Shown here one piece after another: positions 7,952 through 15,933 of a stretch of 42,775 bases of DNA (its first letter is position 1; each line of letters opens with the position of its first letter). The stretch is taken from contig PHEF01000006.1 of the NCBI GenBank assembly GCA_002842875.1, positions 1 to 42,775 on the forward strand, written 5' to 3'. Both the position numbers and the translations under genes were made by a program. Below the pieces are notes generated by a model. The model saw only the letters and a program-made list of their open reading frames with translations. It searched no databases and was not told where the DNA came from. This stretch comes from Alphaproteobacteria bacterium HGW-Alphaproteobacteria-3 (GTDB taxonomy: Bacteria; Pseudomonadota; Alphaproteobacteria; Parvibaculales; Parvibaculaceae).

Positions 7952-8926
7952 TCAGGGGTAGAGTCGATGCGCCTGGAGACCGTTGTTGCGCCAGAAGAGG
8001 GCATAGGCCGATTTCTCGACCCGCTCGAGCAACAGGACATCGCCGTCGGCGTCCGGATGCGCTTCCTTGCCGGCGTAGATCGGGGTTTCGGAAAATGGCT
8101 CAAGCCGCCATGCCTCGACCTGCCGCAGATAGGAAGCAGGTATGCCCAATGTTTGGGCCACGCGATCCTCGTCGAGAATTGACAGCCACGTACCGGCCCG
8201 GCAGATCGCGAGTGCGCGCGCTTCGCCGCCGACATCGGAAACAGGTACCATGAAGTCGATCGCGCCATCTTCGTCCATGTCGCCCTCAAGCCATCGCGGC
8301 AGAAGCCAGGCTTCGAGACGCCAGACAGCCGGCAGACCGCAGGCCCGCATCCTCTCTTCCTCCTCGGGCAGATAGACGGAAGCGGCCGCGAAGGCCTCCG
8401 CCTCGATTTCGTCGGGCGTCATCGGATAGACGAGGCAAACCACGAAACGCAGATAGACCATGCGGGCAAGGCTGCCGGGCTCCAGATCGGCCAGACCGAA
8501 ATCCAGCAGCTTCAGCCAGCCGAAGCCGCTGCCCTCCCCGTCGTTCAGAGCGATGGTGAAAAGTCTTTCGCGCTGAGGCGCGTTCACGTCGCCACGATTG
8601 GGACCGCTGTTGTCTGCGTTCCTGAAATGCCAGCCATAGAGATGCCGCGGGTTGATCCTTCCCCGCGCGGGCGGCGTTTCACCCGCAAGGTCGTGTCCTT
8701 CCTTGTCGAGCAAATGCAGCCGCCAGCCGCTCCGTTCGCGCGCCAGCATGAACGTCCAGCCGCGATCCGTTTCGAGCGTGAAAGAGCGGTCGCCCGAGAC
8801 CTCTCCATCGAAACTTTCCGCCCGCTGCGTCTGCGTCCCCTCGCAGAGGAGAGCACTCGCTTCGCCGGTACCGGGTGCAAAGGCCATGCAACAGGCAACG
8901 GACAGGATGCAGAACGCAAATCTCAA
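7952..8926 (-). CDS. Exported protein of unknown function
   Basis: This 324-residue protein starts with a signal peptide (hydrophobic core at about residues 3-16, cleavage probably after GTGEASA). I do not recognise the family. Two stretches look like acidic calcium-type loops: DMDEDGAIDFMVP (about residue 218) and DADGDVLLLE (about 294). They resemble the EF-hand or FG-GAP style loops of secreted proteins. Four cysteines occur in the mature part. It is the last gene of a five-gene minus-strand run (12517 to 7952) and lies 1 bp beyond the stop of the preceding small membrane protein, so the two are surely coupled. Confidence 0.75.
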   Translation of the reverse strand: MRFAFCILSVACCMAFAPGTGEASALLCEGTQTQRAESFDGEVSGDRSFTLETDRGWTFMLARERSGWRLHLLDKEGHDLAGETPPARGRINPRHLYGWHFRNADNSGPNRGDVNAPQRERLFTIALNDGEGSGFGWLKLLDFGLADLEPGSLARMVYLRFVVCLVYPMTPDEIEAEAFAAASVYLPEEEERMRACGLPAVWRLEAWLLPRWLEGDMDEDGAIDFMVPVSDVGGEARALAICRAGTWLSILDEDRVAQTLGIPASYLRQVEAWRLEPFSETPIYAGKEAHPDADGDVLLLERVEKSAYALFWRNNGLQAHRLYP

Positions 8927-8927
8927 T

Positions 8928-9284
8928 TCATTCCCCGACCGGCGCGGTCAGGGCGAGACCGGCCTTGCCTGCCGGCTCCGCCTCGGCGGCGCGCATGGTG
9001 CTGAGCTGGTCGTAGCGAAGGTACAAAGCGCCGCCCATAGCGCCCGTCACACCGAGAAAGACCAGAAACACCTTCGCCATTGCCCGCGTATCGAGACGCC
9101 AGACGAGGATGCCGGAAGCGACAGCGAAAACCGCCGCCACCAGAAGGCCGTATCCGAGCGCCTCAGCGGGGCCCGCCAGACCCGAACTCTCGGGAACGAG
9201 AAAGGCGGCGGCGAAGGCCGTTCCCATGACCAGTCCCAGAAGGGCGGCACAGAGAACGATTGCCGCGGTGAGGATCGCATGCAT
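8928..9284 (-). CDS. Small four-helix membrane protein, unknown
   Basis: This 118-residue protein has four hydrophobic segments (about residues 2-27, 36-59, 66-76 and 70-90, with short loops) and a polar alanine-rich tail. GGGGGAGAGGAC directly before the ATG at 9282-9284 is a strong ribosome site and decides the start over a start 13 codons upstream. It sits 13 bp after the OmpA-like gene and 1 bp before the next exported protein. I recognise no family. Confidence 0.75.
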   Translation of the reverse strand: MHAILTAAIVLCAALLGLVMGTAFAAAFLVPESSGLAGPAEALGYGLLVAAVFAVASGILVWRLDTRAMAKVFLVFLGVTGAMGGALYLRYDQLSTMRAAEAEPAGKAGLALTAPVGE

Positions 9285-9297
9285 GTCCTCTCCCCCG

Positions 9298-10485
9298 CTA
9301 TGGCCGTTCGACCAGCTCGACACGGCGGTTCTTCGTTCGCCCCCCCTCGGACGAATTCGAGAACACCGGCACCAGCGGCCCGACGCCGTGGCCTTCGAGA
9401 CGCGACGATTTTATGCCGTACCGATCGACAAGCTCCCGGGCAACCGCCGCCGCGCGGCGCTCGGAAAGCGATTTGTTGTAGGCGAAGGCGCCGGTCGCGT
9501 CAGTGTGGCCGACGACATAGAAGTTCATCGAGGCGCGGGCCTTCAGGAATTTGGCGATTTCTTCGAGAGCCGGCTTCGACGCAGGCGTGAGTGTCGCCTT
9601 GTCGTGGTCGAAGAACAGTCCGTCCAGCGTTACACGGCCGAACTCGTCAATATCGTTGCCCATCGCTTCGGCATTCACCGTGACAAGTCCGGTTTTCACC
9701 TCGTTGACTTCGATCACGTCCACCATGATAGCCGCGATGTCCTTCGAATACTGCGCAACCGCAATCGCGACATAGATGACCCCGGCGGCGCGCTCCCGGC
9801 GTGCCGCCATGAAGCCCGAGCCACCGCTCGTCGACGAGCCCGCGAGCAACCGCGTTGTGCCAGGCGGAAGTTCGTTTCGGCGATATTGCACCTCCAACCA
9901 GGAACGACTGCCGATTGCCGGCGCGCGGCTGGATTGTGGAAAGAGGCCTTGCGCAATGAACTCGAAGCCTTGTTCTTCCAACGCTCTCTTGTAGTTGGCG
10001 TAGACTTCGGTGTGCGTCTTCTCGCCTTCCAGTTCGTAATAGATGCGCGTCAGGCGGCCTTCGGCTTCGGTCCATTCGTCGATCTGCCGGTAGCCGGTGA
10101 TCGGGCCCGTCGCGATCGCGTAGGGATTGAATGCCTGGGTGTCGTGCCACTTGATGAGAGAGCCCGGATAGCGCGACACCGCCGGGTGATCCTGCGCGCC
10201 GGCTGTGTCGCCTGGCTGCGACACGCCTGCCGCCGGCCGGCCGGGACTTTCAACCAGTTCGACCGTCTCTCCGCGCGCCTCGGCGGCCTTGACGCAGGCC
10301 GCATCGCCCATCGCACAGCGGACGGCGCGGCGAGATTCCTGATCCACCTTGCGCTGCAGTTCGCTTTCAACCGCCCGCTGCGCCGTGCCGAGAAGACTGT
10401 CGGTGAAATCGAGCGCGACAGCCGGCACGCTCAACCCTGCGAGATACAAGACCGCGGCGGCGATCGATACAGCAAATCTTCTCAT
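9298..10485 (-). CDS. OmpA-like peptidoglycan-binding protein
   Basis: This 395-residue exported protein ends in an OmpA/MotB C-terminal domain: FFDHDKATLTP, then VVGHTDATGAFAYNKSLSERRAAAV, then LEGHGVGPLVP and KNRRVELVE. These hold the Asp and Arg residues that bind the diaminopimelate of peptidoglycan. A signal peptide (residues 1-24) precedes. Residues of about 110-290 form a separate unrecognised domain with a possible helical repeat. It probably lies in the periplasm or outer membrane, tethering an assembly to the cell wall. Its neighbours are also exported, so the run may encode one envelope complex. Confidence 0.9.
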   Translation of the reverse strand: MRRFAVSIAAAVLYLAGLSVPAVALDFTDSLLGTAQRAVESELQRKVDQESRRAVRCAMGDAACVKAAEARGETVELVESPGRPAAGVSQPGDTAGAQDHPAVSRYPGSLIKWHDTQAFNPYAIATGPITGYRQIDEWTEAEGRLTRIYYELEGEKTHTEVYANYKRALEEQGFEFIAQGLFPQSSRAPAIGSRSWLEVQYRRNELPPGTTRLLAGSSTSGGSGFMAARRERAAGVIYVAIAVAQYSKDIAAIMVDVIEVNEVKTGLVTVNAEAMGNDIDEFGRVTLDGLFFDHDKATLTPASKPALEEIAKFLKARASMNFYVVGHTDATGAFAYNKSLSERRAAAVARELVDRYGIKSSRLEGHGVGPLVPVFSNSSEGGRTKNRRVELVERP

Positions 10486-10546
10486 TGGTTTTCCCCCGGA
10501 TGTTCCGAACCCGCGCGATGTGCGCGACTTGTGGCAAAGATATCTG

Positions 10547-12112
10547 TCAGCGGCGCGGATCGAACCACAACGCGGCGATCTTCTCGCCCTCGTCTACAAG
10601 TTCGACGTTGTAGGTGAGCGACCATTCCCGGAGGCCGCGTGCGACAATGTCGCCGGCATGCGCCTGCCCGTTCATCGCGATGGGCAGAGCGTCGAGCGAG
10701 ATGCCTGCCGGCATCATTGCCTGCAATTGTTCGGCGTCCGGCACGTCGCTGCCGCCCGACATGGCGCGCGCCATCGCGAGCGCATCGGCAATGGACATCG
10801 AACTAACAGGTCCGTTGGCATGCGCGGCGGGCGCCTGAGATACGGGTCCCCGCCCGATCAGATGGACCGAGCGCCGCGGCCAGCTCATGTGCCCGGCAGC
10901 GTATCCGGACGGTATTTCGACTTCCTCGATATTCGAACAGGCATCAAGAACCACAGAGACCATGTAGTCGACATTCAGCCCTTCGTATGTACCGGTATTG
11001 TCCGATACGCGCTGTTGAGCGTGTTCGGCAACCTTGCGCGTCGCCGGGTCGCCGCCATGAAATGCCTGCCCGGCAAACGTGACCATTTCGATCATGGTCG
11101 CAATCGAACTGTCGAAGCTCTGACCGGCGGCGCGATTAACTGCTTCGACGACGGCCCAGGAGACAACGCCTCCGACACCGGCCGCAATTCGCGGTGCATG
11201 CTGGAAGATCGGTGCGAGAACGGCGTTCAGCAGGCCGGTTCCGGAATTCATGTTGCCGACGGCGTCGACCGCCTGACGCATGTTGAAGGTGCCATCGCCG
11301 AAACTTGCTTCGCTGCCATTGTTGAAACCCTCAGGCACGGGCGGGGGACCGAATGTACTCCAGTCGACGGGGCCGCTGTCGCCATGCACGATCATTCCCC
11401 AGTTCCGGTTCATTTCGCGGTACATCTCGCTGGCGGCATTCTCGAATTGGGCACAGGCATTCTCGAAGTCCGAGGGGTCGATGTCCGAGGCGCGCGGATA
11501 GGCAACGAAGTGGAGCGGCGCGATGTGGCCCGCCGTGGTGTATTCCATCCGCAGCATGCCCTTACCGCTGCTGATCTCGGCCATGCCGCCGTCGGCGCAG
11601 AAGGTTTCGCCCGGCGCCCATTCGCGCACATCGCCGTGCAGATAGAGCGCGGCTTGCGCGGTTTCCTGATTGACGACCAATCGACTCAGTTGTTCGCCCG
11701 CCATGAACGGACCGTTGCCCGTCCAGACCTGCATCGCGACCTGACGGAAATCCGACATGCCGTATTCGTTGGGATTGCAGAGGTCCGGGCCAGGAACCAC
11801 CCTGGTCAGAAACACGGAGGCGCGCGCCATGAAATCCGCGTCGACACCCTTCGACACGCCGAAGTCACGGTCGCCGATGGCGTCGAGCTGAAGCGTGGAG
11901 GCCCGCACCGGGTAAACCCAGGTGCCCTTCTGGACCTGCAGGCCACCCATCCCGGCAACCGGCGGCATCGCGCCGCCCGCGCCGGCCTCTTCCATCATCT
12001 GACGGATCATGGCCTCCGGGTCGCCTGCCTGCGCGAGGGCTGGGGCATTGAAATGCGCCATGCAGGACAACCCGAAGGCCAGGAGCGCGAAAATGCGAAG
12101 CGATGAAGACAT
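10547..12112 (-). CDS. Large exported protein of unknown function
   Basis: This 521-residue protein has a clear signal peptide (LRIFALLAFGLSCMAHFNAPALA) and then a low-complexity Gly/Ala/Met segment (residues 30-60). The rest shows no motif I recognise. Six cysteines are spread through it. A hydrophobic stretch near residues 285-320 (LAPIFQHAPRIAAGVGG) could be an amphipathic helix. It is preceded by the small lipoprotein (18 bp) and followed by the OmpA-like gene (61 bp). Confidence 0.75.
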   Translation of the reverse strand: MSSSLRIFALLAFGLSCMAHFNAPALAQAGDPEAMIRQMMEEAGAGGAMPPVAGMGGLQVQKGTWVYPVRASTLQLDAIGDRDFGVSKGVDADFMARASVFLTRVVPGPDLCNPNEYGMSDFRQVAMQVWTGNGPFMAGEQLSRLVVNQETAQAALYLHGDVREWAPGETFCADGGMAEISSGKGMLRMEYTTAGHIAPLHFVAYPRASDIDPSDFENACAQFENAASEMYREMNRNWGMIVHGDSGPVDWSTFGPPPVPEGFNNGSEASFGDGTFNMRQAVDAVGNMNSGTGLLNAVLAPIFQHAPRIAAGVGGVVSWAVVEAVNRAAGQSFDSSIATMIEMVTFAGQAFHGGDPATRKVAEHAQQRVSDNTGTYEGLNVDYMVSVVLDACSNIEEVEIPSGYAAGHMSWPRRSVHLIGRGPVSQAPAAHANGPVSSMSIADALAMARAMSGGSDVPDAEQLQAMMPAGISLDALPIAMNGQAHAGDIVARGLREWSLTYNVELVDEGEKIAALWFDPRR

Positions 12113-12130
12113 GCCGTTCTCCGATGCCGC

Positions 12131-12517
12131 CTAATCGAGGCGCGGCATCTTGCCCATTTCATCGCTGATGATCCGCAGCGCGTCCTGGTCGCGCGTGGCG
12201 AGTTTGCTCATCGCGGTCGCCAGACGCATCTGTGCCTTTTGCATATCCTGCGCGTGCGCGGCCAGGGCCATCGCCTTCTTCGCCTCGCTCATGCCTTCCA
12301 GCGACTTGCTTGCCTCTTCCATGTTTTTCTGCGCGTCGGCGATCAGATGCGCGACCCCGCGGGCGTCTTCCTCGCTGTTCACCTGTTCGACCGCATCCGC
12401 AATACGGTTCATCTCGTCGACAAAGGTCTCGGCCTGCGTGCCGCCGCTGTCGCCGCAGCCCGCCAATGCCAAACTGCCGGCCATCAGCATAAGCGTGGCA
12501 AAATGCCTGATTTTCAT
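12131..12517 (-). CDS. Small helical lipoprotein
   Basis: The 128-residue protein starts with a lipoprotein signal ending in LALAGC (Cys21 or nearby), followed by GDSGGTQAE. The rest is rich in Ala, Glu, Lys and Met and predicts long amphipathic helices, so it may be a coiled coil. I took the ATG at 12515-12517 because it begins the signal peptide and has GGGGGAAG upstream; the open frame extends 40 codons further without sense. It would be membrane anchored in the periplasm. It is the first gene of the minus-strand run, divergent from the lipoprotein at 12683. Confidence 0.75.
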   Translation of the reverse strand: MKIRHFATLMLMAGSLALAGCGDSGGTQAETFVDEMNRIADAVEQVNSEEDARGVAHLIADAQKNMEEASKSLEGMSEAKKAMALAAHAQDMQKAQMRLATAMSKLATRDQDALRIISDEMGKMPRLD

Positions 12518-12682
12518 GTGAATCTTCCCCCTCAGCGTTGCTGCCGAAAGGTGGCCTTCCCGGAAAAGTCTCTCAACCCGGTCACATGGCCTAGTTAATT
12601 GCCGGCGCGGGATGTGACTATTCTTGGTAAAATGCAAAGCGCGGAACGCCGCGCGGCATTTTTCGAGGGGGCAGATAACTCA

Positions 12683-13093
12683 ATGCGCGCCTTGTTGACG
12701 ACGGTTCTGTGCGCGGCCGGCATTGCGATGACGGCAACCGTCGCGGGGTGTAGGGACGAGAACGGCACCGGGATCTATTCGGGCTATTACCGGCAAGGCT
12801 TCGAGCAGAGCGATTTCTACACGCTCGAGGGCGATGGCCCGTGGTGGGTCGATACCGGCGAGATCGAATGGGACACCTTTATGGCGCACATGGTGCCCGC
12901 GCCGGGCCGGGGAACTACCGTGACACTGCGCATGACGGTCGAAGGCGACCTGCAGACGGGCGGTGGCTACGGTCATGCCGGCCGCTATGACAAACGCCTC
13001 TTCGTGACACGTGTCGTCGCGATCAAACCCATTGCGGCCGAGCGGTATGATGCCGCCATTGCCGAATTTCAAGCATCTTCGGCAACGGACTGA
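12683..13093 (+). CDS. Lipoprotein of unknown function
   Basis: The 136-residue protein opens with MRALLTTVLCAAGIAMTA and a lipobox TVAGC (Cys at about residue 23). A mature domain of about 110 residues contains FYTLEGDGPWWVDTGEIEWD and ends in a basic IKPIAAERYDAAIAEF. GAGGGGGCAG before the ATG at 12683 is the ribosome site. It is divergent from the island operon and 23 bp ahead of the response regulator, so it is probably the first gene of the regulator transcript. No family recognised. Confidence 0.75.
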   Translation: MRALLTTVLCAAGIAMTATVAGCRDENGTGIYSGYYRQGFEQSDFYTLEGDGPWWVDTGEIEWDTFMAHMVPAPGRGTTVTLRMTVEGDLQTGGGYGHAGRYDKRLFVTRVVAIKPIAAERYDAAIAEFQASSATD

Positions 13094-13116
13094 AGCGGTG
13101 CCTGCGGGGGGGACCC

Positions 13117-13764
13117 ATGCTCAATGTCATCATCGCCGACGACCATCCGATTTTCCGGGCAGGTATCCGGACGACGGTAGCCGACATATTCGGCGAGGTG
13201 GCACTGCGCGAGGCCGGAGATATGGTCGCGTTGCGGAAACATCTCGCCGACGCAAGCGCCGACCTTCTCGTTCTGGATGTATTCTTTCCGGGGCTCGAGC
13301 CCGAGGCCGATGTCAAACAGCTGCGGCGCGACCATCCGCTGATGGCAATCCTTATTGTTTCGATGCTGACGGAAAAAGGCGCCATCGAACGCCTGTTGCG
13401 GGCCGGCGCAAACGGCTTCGTCGGAAAGTCGTCGGAACCGGACAGTCTTGCCAAAGGGCTGAATGAAGTGATGGCGGGAGACCGTCCGGTTTACCTGCCG
13501 CGCCCCGGTCGGGGGCGGCGGATTGCGTCCGCCGACAATCCCGTCGCGGCGCTGCCGCCCCGTCAGATTCAGATATTGCGTCTTATTTGCCTCGGGCTTT
13601 CCAACAAGGAGATCGCCGCAGAACTGAATCTTTCCGTTTCCACCGTGCGCCACCACGTATCGGCGCTGCTGCAGAAACTCAAAGTCGCCAATCGCGCTTC
13701 CGCGGCCAGCTATGGCGTGGCGCAGGGCGTGCTTGCGTCAACCGAGCACGCTGAGAATGGCTGA
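13117..13764 (+). CDS. NarL/FixJ-type response regulator
   Basis: The 215-residue regulator has an N-terminal receiver domain: acidic pair in IIADDHPIF, phospho-acceptor Asp in LLVLDVFFPG (about residue 54), Ser in LIVSML, and Lys in FVGKS (about 109). A C-terminal LuxR-type helix-turn-helix follows (LPPRQIQILRLICLGLSNKE to VRHHVSALLQKL). GGGGGGGAC before the ATG is a strong ribosome site. It converges on, and overlaps by 27 bp, the hybrid histidine kinase, its probable partner. It could control the adjacent exported-protein operon. Confidence 0.93.
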   Translation: MLNVIIADDHPIFRAGIRTTVADIFGEVALREAGDMVALRKHLADASADLLVLDVFFPGLEPEADVKQLRRDHPLMAILIVSMLTEKGAIERLLRAGANGFVGKSSEPDSLAKGLNEVMAGDRPVYLPRPGRGRRIASADNPVAALPPRQIQILRLICLGLSNKEIAAELNLSVSTVRHHVSALLQKLKVANRASAASYGVAQGVLASTEHAENG

Positions 13765-15477
13765 ACGAAGCTGGGCCGGCCGCACCGGCTTGTGAAGCAG
13801 CACGAGATGTTCCCGCAAGACGCGCGCGCGCATTTCCGGGGTCGAGCTTCCCGAAATGACCAGGGCGGGCACGGGGCCGTGTGCCGCGCGCAGCTCGGCG
13901 ATCGTGTCGAGGCCGGAGCGGCCGCCGCCAAGATCGTAGTCCGACACGATGAGATCGGGCGGCCGGAGCTCCTCCAGCTTCATGGCCTCAATGCCGGCGC
14001 ATGTTTCGACTTGCCACCCCCATTTGCCGAGAAGCGCCGCCACTGCCTCGCAGACGGCGCGGTCGTCGTCGACCACCAGCGCACGGCCGGGCGCGATCAC
14101 GGCGGGTTCGACTTCTCCTGCAGGTTTCCCGGTATCGGCGGAGACCGCCCGCTCGAAAGGACCGACCGAAAAGGTCGTGCCGCCACCCGGCCGCGAATGC
14201 AGCGCGACATCGACCCCCAGCACCTCCGACATGCGCCGGACGATCGCCAGCCCGAGACCGAGCCCGTCGACCGTATCGACTGCGGCGGCGCTGCGTGCGA
14301 ACTCCTCGAATATGCGCGCCTGTTCCGACGGCGCGATGCCGCGGCCTGTATCGCTGACGTCGAAGTAAATACCTTGCTCTTCGTCGCGCACCCGAACATG
14401 AACATCGGTTCCCTGCGCGTGCTTGATCGCATTGGAGACTAGGTTCTGCAGAATCCGCCGGACGATCAAGGGATCGGTGCGAATGATTGTGTCGGCGGGT
14501 TCGTACGACAACCGGACACCGGCCACACGCGCCGCGAGCGAGAACTCCGCGCATATGTCCTCGACCGGATATGCGGCGGCAAACCGGGAAATTTCCGGTC
14601 TCGTCTGCCCGGTGTCGAGCAAGGTGACATCCAGAAGAGAACTGAAAAGCTTCGACAGGGCGTCGACCGATTGTTCGATGCGCGTCACGATTTCGCGCGC
14701 GCGCGCCGGCAGCGTGTCCTTCGACAGAGCCGCCAGAAAAAGACCCATCGAATGAACCGGCTGGCGTAGATCGTGACTGGCCTGGGCGAAAAAGAGCGAC
14801 TTGGCTTCGTTTGCCGCGTCGGCCTCCGCGCGGGCGTCTTTCAGCAGTTCCGCCTGCGCTTCAAGCTGATGCGCCAGTTCCAATTTTTCCCATTGCAGCC
14901 GGAAACCGCGGCGCGTGAAAGAGCGTAGCACCCAGCCAAGCGCCAGCATCAACATCATGAAGACGAGAAGCATTGCACCCGGGATTGCGCCTTTCTCATC
15001 GGCATTCTCGGCCAGCAACCGCGCGACCTGGGCCAGCACGATGATCGATAACGTGGCGGCAAGCATCGGAAAATGCATGTTGTGCGTGCCAACACCCGTC
15101 AGCACCGCACCGCCGATGATGAAACCGATGAACAATTGCAGGTCGGGATCGCCGGCCGGAAAGAAGAAAAAGCCGAGGAACCCCCAGCTCATCGCCAGAA
15201 GAATTGCCGATATATCAAAGGCAAGCGGCAGATGACCGAGCGGCGCGTCGGCGGCGGCAAGCGCCGAGCCGCGAAAGCAGATCGCTCCCTGCCAGAGGGC
15301 GAAGAGGACCATCCACAAGGCCCAGGCCGCAATCAGCGGTGCCGGAAAGTGAACTCGAAGCGAAAAGGACAGGAGCGCGGCGGAAAGGATGTGCATCGGC
15401 CAGACGAACCGTCCTAGCCACAATATCAACGCGTCGCTCTGATAGCGCAGATAGTCTGCGCCGGCGTCCTGTGCCAT
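13738..15477 (-). CDS. Hybrid sensor histidine kinase
   Basis: This is a 579-residue membrane kinase. About six hydrophobic helices fill residues 18-185 with almost no periplasmic loop, so the signal is probably sensed in or at the membrane. A short coiled coil (195-225) leads to the dimerisation and phosphorylation box FFAQASHDLRQPVHSMG (His235). The ATP-binding domain has N, G1 (VSDTGRGIAPSEQARIFEEF) and G2 (GLGLGLAIV) boxes. The C-terminal receiver domain has VVDDDRAV and its Asp near 513 in IVSDYDLGG. An internal receiver plus a separate NarL-type regulator suggests a branched relay. Confidence 0.93.
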   Translation of the reverse strand: MAQDAGADYLRYQSDALILWLGRFVWPMHILSAALLSFSLRVHFPAPLIAAWALWMVLFALWQGAICFRGSALAAADAPLGHLPLAFDISAILLAMSWGFLGFFFFPAGDPDLQLFIGFIIGGAVLTGVGTHNMHFPMLAATLSIIVLAQVARLLAENADEKGAIPGAMLLVFMMLMLALGWVLRSFTRRGFRLQWEKLELAHQLEAQAELLKDARAEADAANEAKSLFFAQASHDLRQPVHSMGLFLAALSKDTLPARAREIVTRIEQSVDALSKLFSSLLDVTLLDTGQTRPEISRFAAAYPVEDICAEFSLAARVAGVRLSYEPADTIIRTDPLIVRRILQNLVSNAIKHAQGTDVHVRVRDEEQGIYFDVSDTGRGIAPSEQARIFEEFARSAAAVDTVDGLGLGLAIVRRMSEVLGVDVALHSRPGGGTTFSVGPFERAVSADTGKPAGEVEPAVIAPGRALVVDDDRAVCEAVAALLGKWGWQVETCAGIEAMKLEELRPPDLIVSDYDLGGGRSGLDTIAELRAAHGPVPALVISGSSTPEMRARVLREHLVLLHKPVRPAQLRSAILSVLG

Positions 15478-15695
15478 GCCGATGCTGCCCCCGTTCCAAC
15501 TCCGGCAGCATAGCAGGTGAGGGCCGATGCGTCACAGGCCCGCATCTGCGACACCCAATCGTCAAGCTGCGCGTCCCGATCGGATAGAGTTCTCTGACGA
15601 AAGATTGGCGGATATTGCATTCACTTTGCCAATCGGCTTCGACTTACCGGAATTTTCTCGACCGGTTTCCGCACACGCAGAGCACACGACAGCTT

Positions 15696-15773
15696 TTATG
15701 CCATTGAAGAAAAAGATGAATCGCTCAAATCCATCATAGGGGCGACGGCGATTGTTTTTGTCTGCGTGTTCAA
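15696..15773 (-). pseudogene. dusA 5' remnant
   Basis: Read on the minus strand from TTG at 15773, the frame gives LNTQTKTIAVAPMMDL, against MNTLKNKIAVAPMMDW at the start of intact DusA. It then runs into unrelated sequence (SDSSFSSMA) and stops at 15696. The match ends inside the MMDW motif, at the place where elements that target dusA insert. It is too short to encode an enzyme and is best read as the stranded original 5' end of the gene. Confidence 0.75.
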
Positions 15774-15865
15774 CGGCTGGCCCGGACCTCGGGAGTATTC
15801 AAGCGGCCAAGTTTACGCCGTTGTACCCTGCAATTCGCTCGCAAGCATACAAAGAATTCCGGGGC
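15730..15865. repeat. Direct repeat, right copy (dusA 5' end plus upstream)
   Basis: Partner of the left copy at 7689-7824, same orientation and ungapped. It lies in the 456-bp space between the hybrid kinase start (15477) and the epimerase stop (15934). Apart from this repeat and a small hairpin at 15873-15890, that space shows nothing I can name; the kinase promoter must lie in its first 200 bp. Confidence 0.75.
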
Positions 15866-15872
15866 GGAGGGG

Positions 15873-15890
15873 TATCGCCGGCAGGCGATA
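15873..15890. terminator. Hairpin after the epimerase gene
   Basis: TATCGCC-GGCA-GGCGATA forms a perfect 7-bp stem with a 4-base loop, 44 bp beyond the epimerase stop codon. The T-rich flank (TTCTT) lies on the plus strand side, so it is a weak intrinsic terminator at best for the minus-strand transcript. Confidence 0.35.
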
Positions 15891-15933
15891 TTCTTGAGCG
15901 ACCGGCATGAAAGGGCCCGTCATCCGCACAGAC

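Larger units (their letters stand above)
7690..15753. mobile_element. Putative decayed genomic island in dusA
   Basis: The block between the two dusA 5' copies has the layout expected when an element integrates inside the 5' end of dusA. The element supplies a replacement 5' end and promoter to the intact gene (left), and the original first codons are left stranded at the far edge (right). Integration at this site by a dedicated integrase family is established knowledge. I found no integrase, excisionase or replication gene inside. The cargo is exported proteins plus a two-component system. Either the mobility genes are lost or the duplication arose another way. Confidence 0.45.

Noticed and set aside
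10349..12106. A 585-codon plus-strand frame opposite the large exported protein
   Set aside because: The minus-strand protein has a signal peptide and natural composition; the plus-strand product has neither and crosses two gene boundaries.
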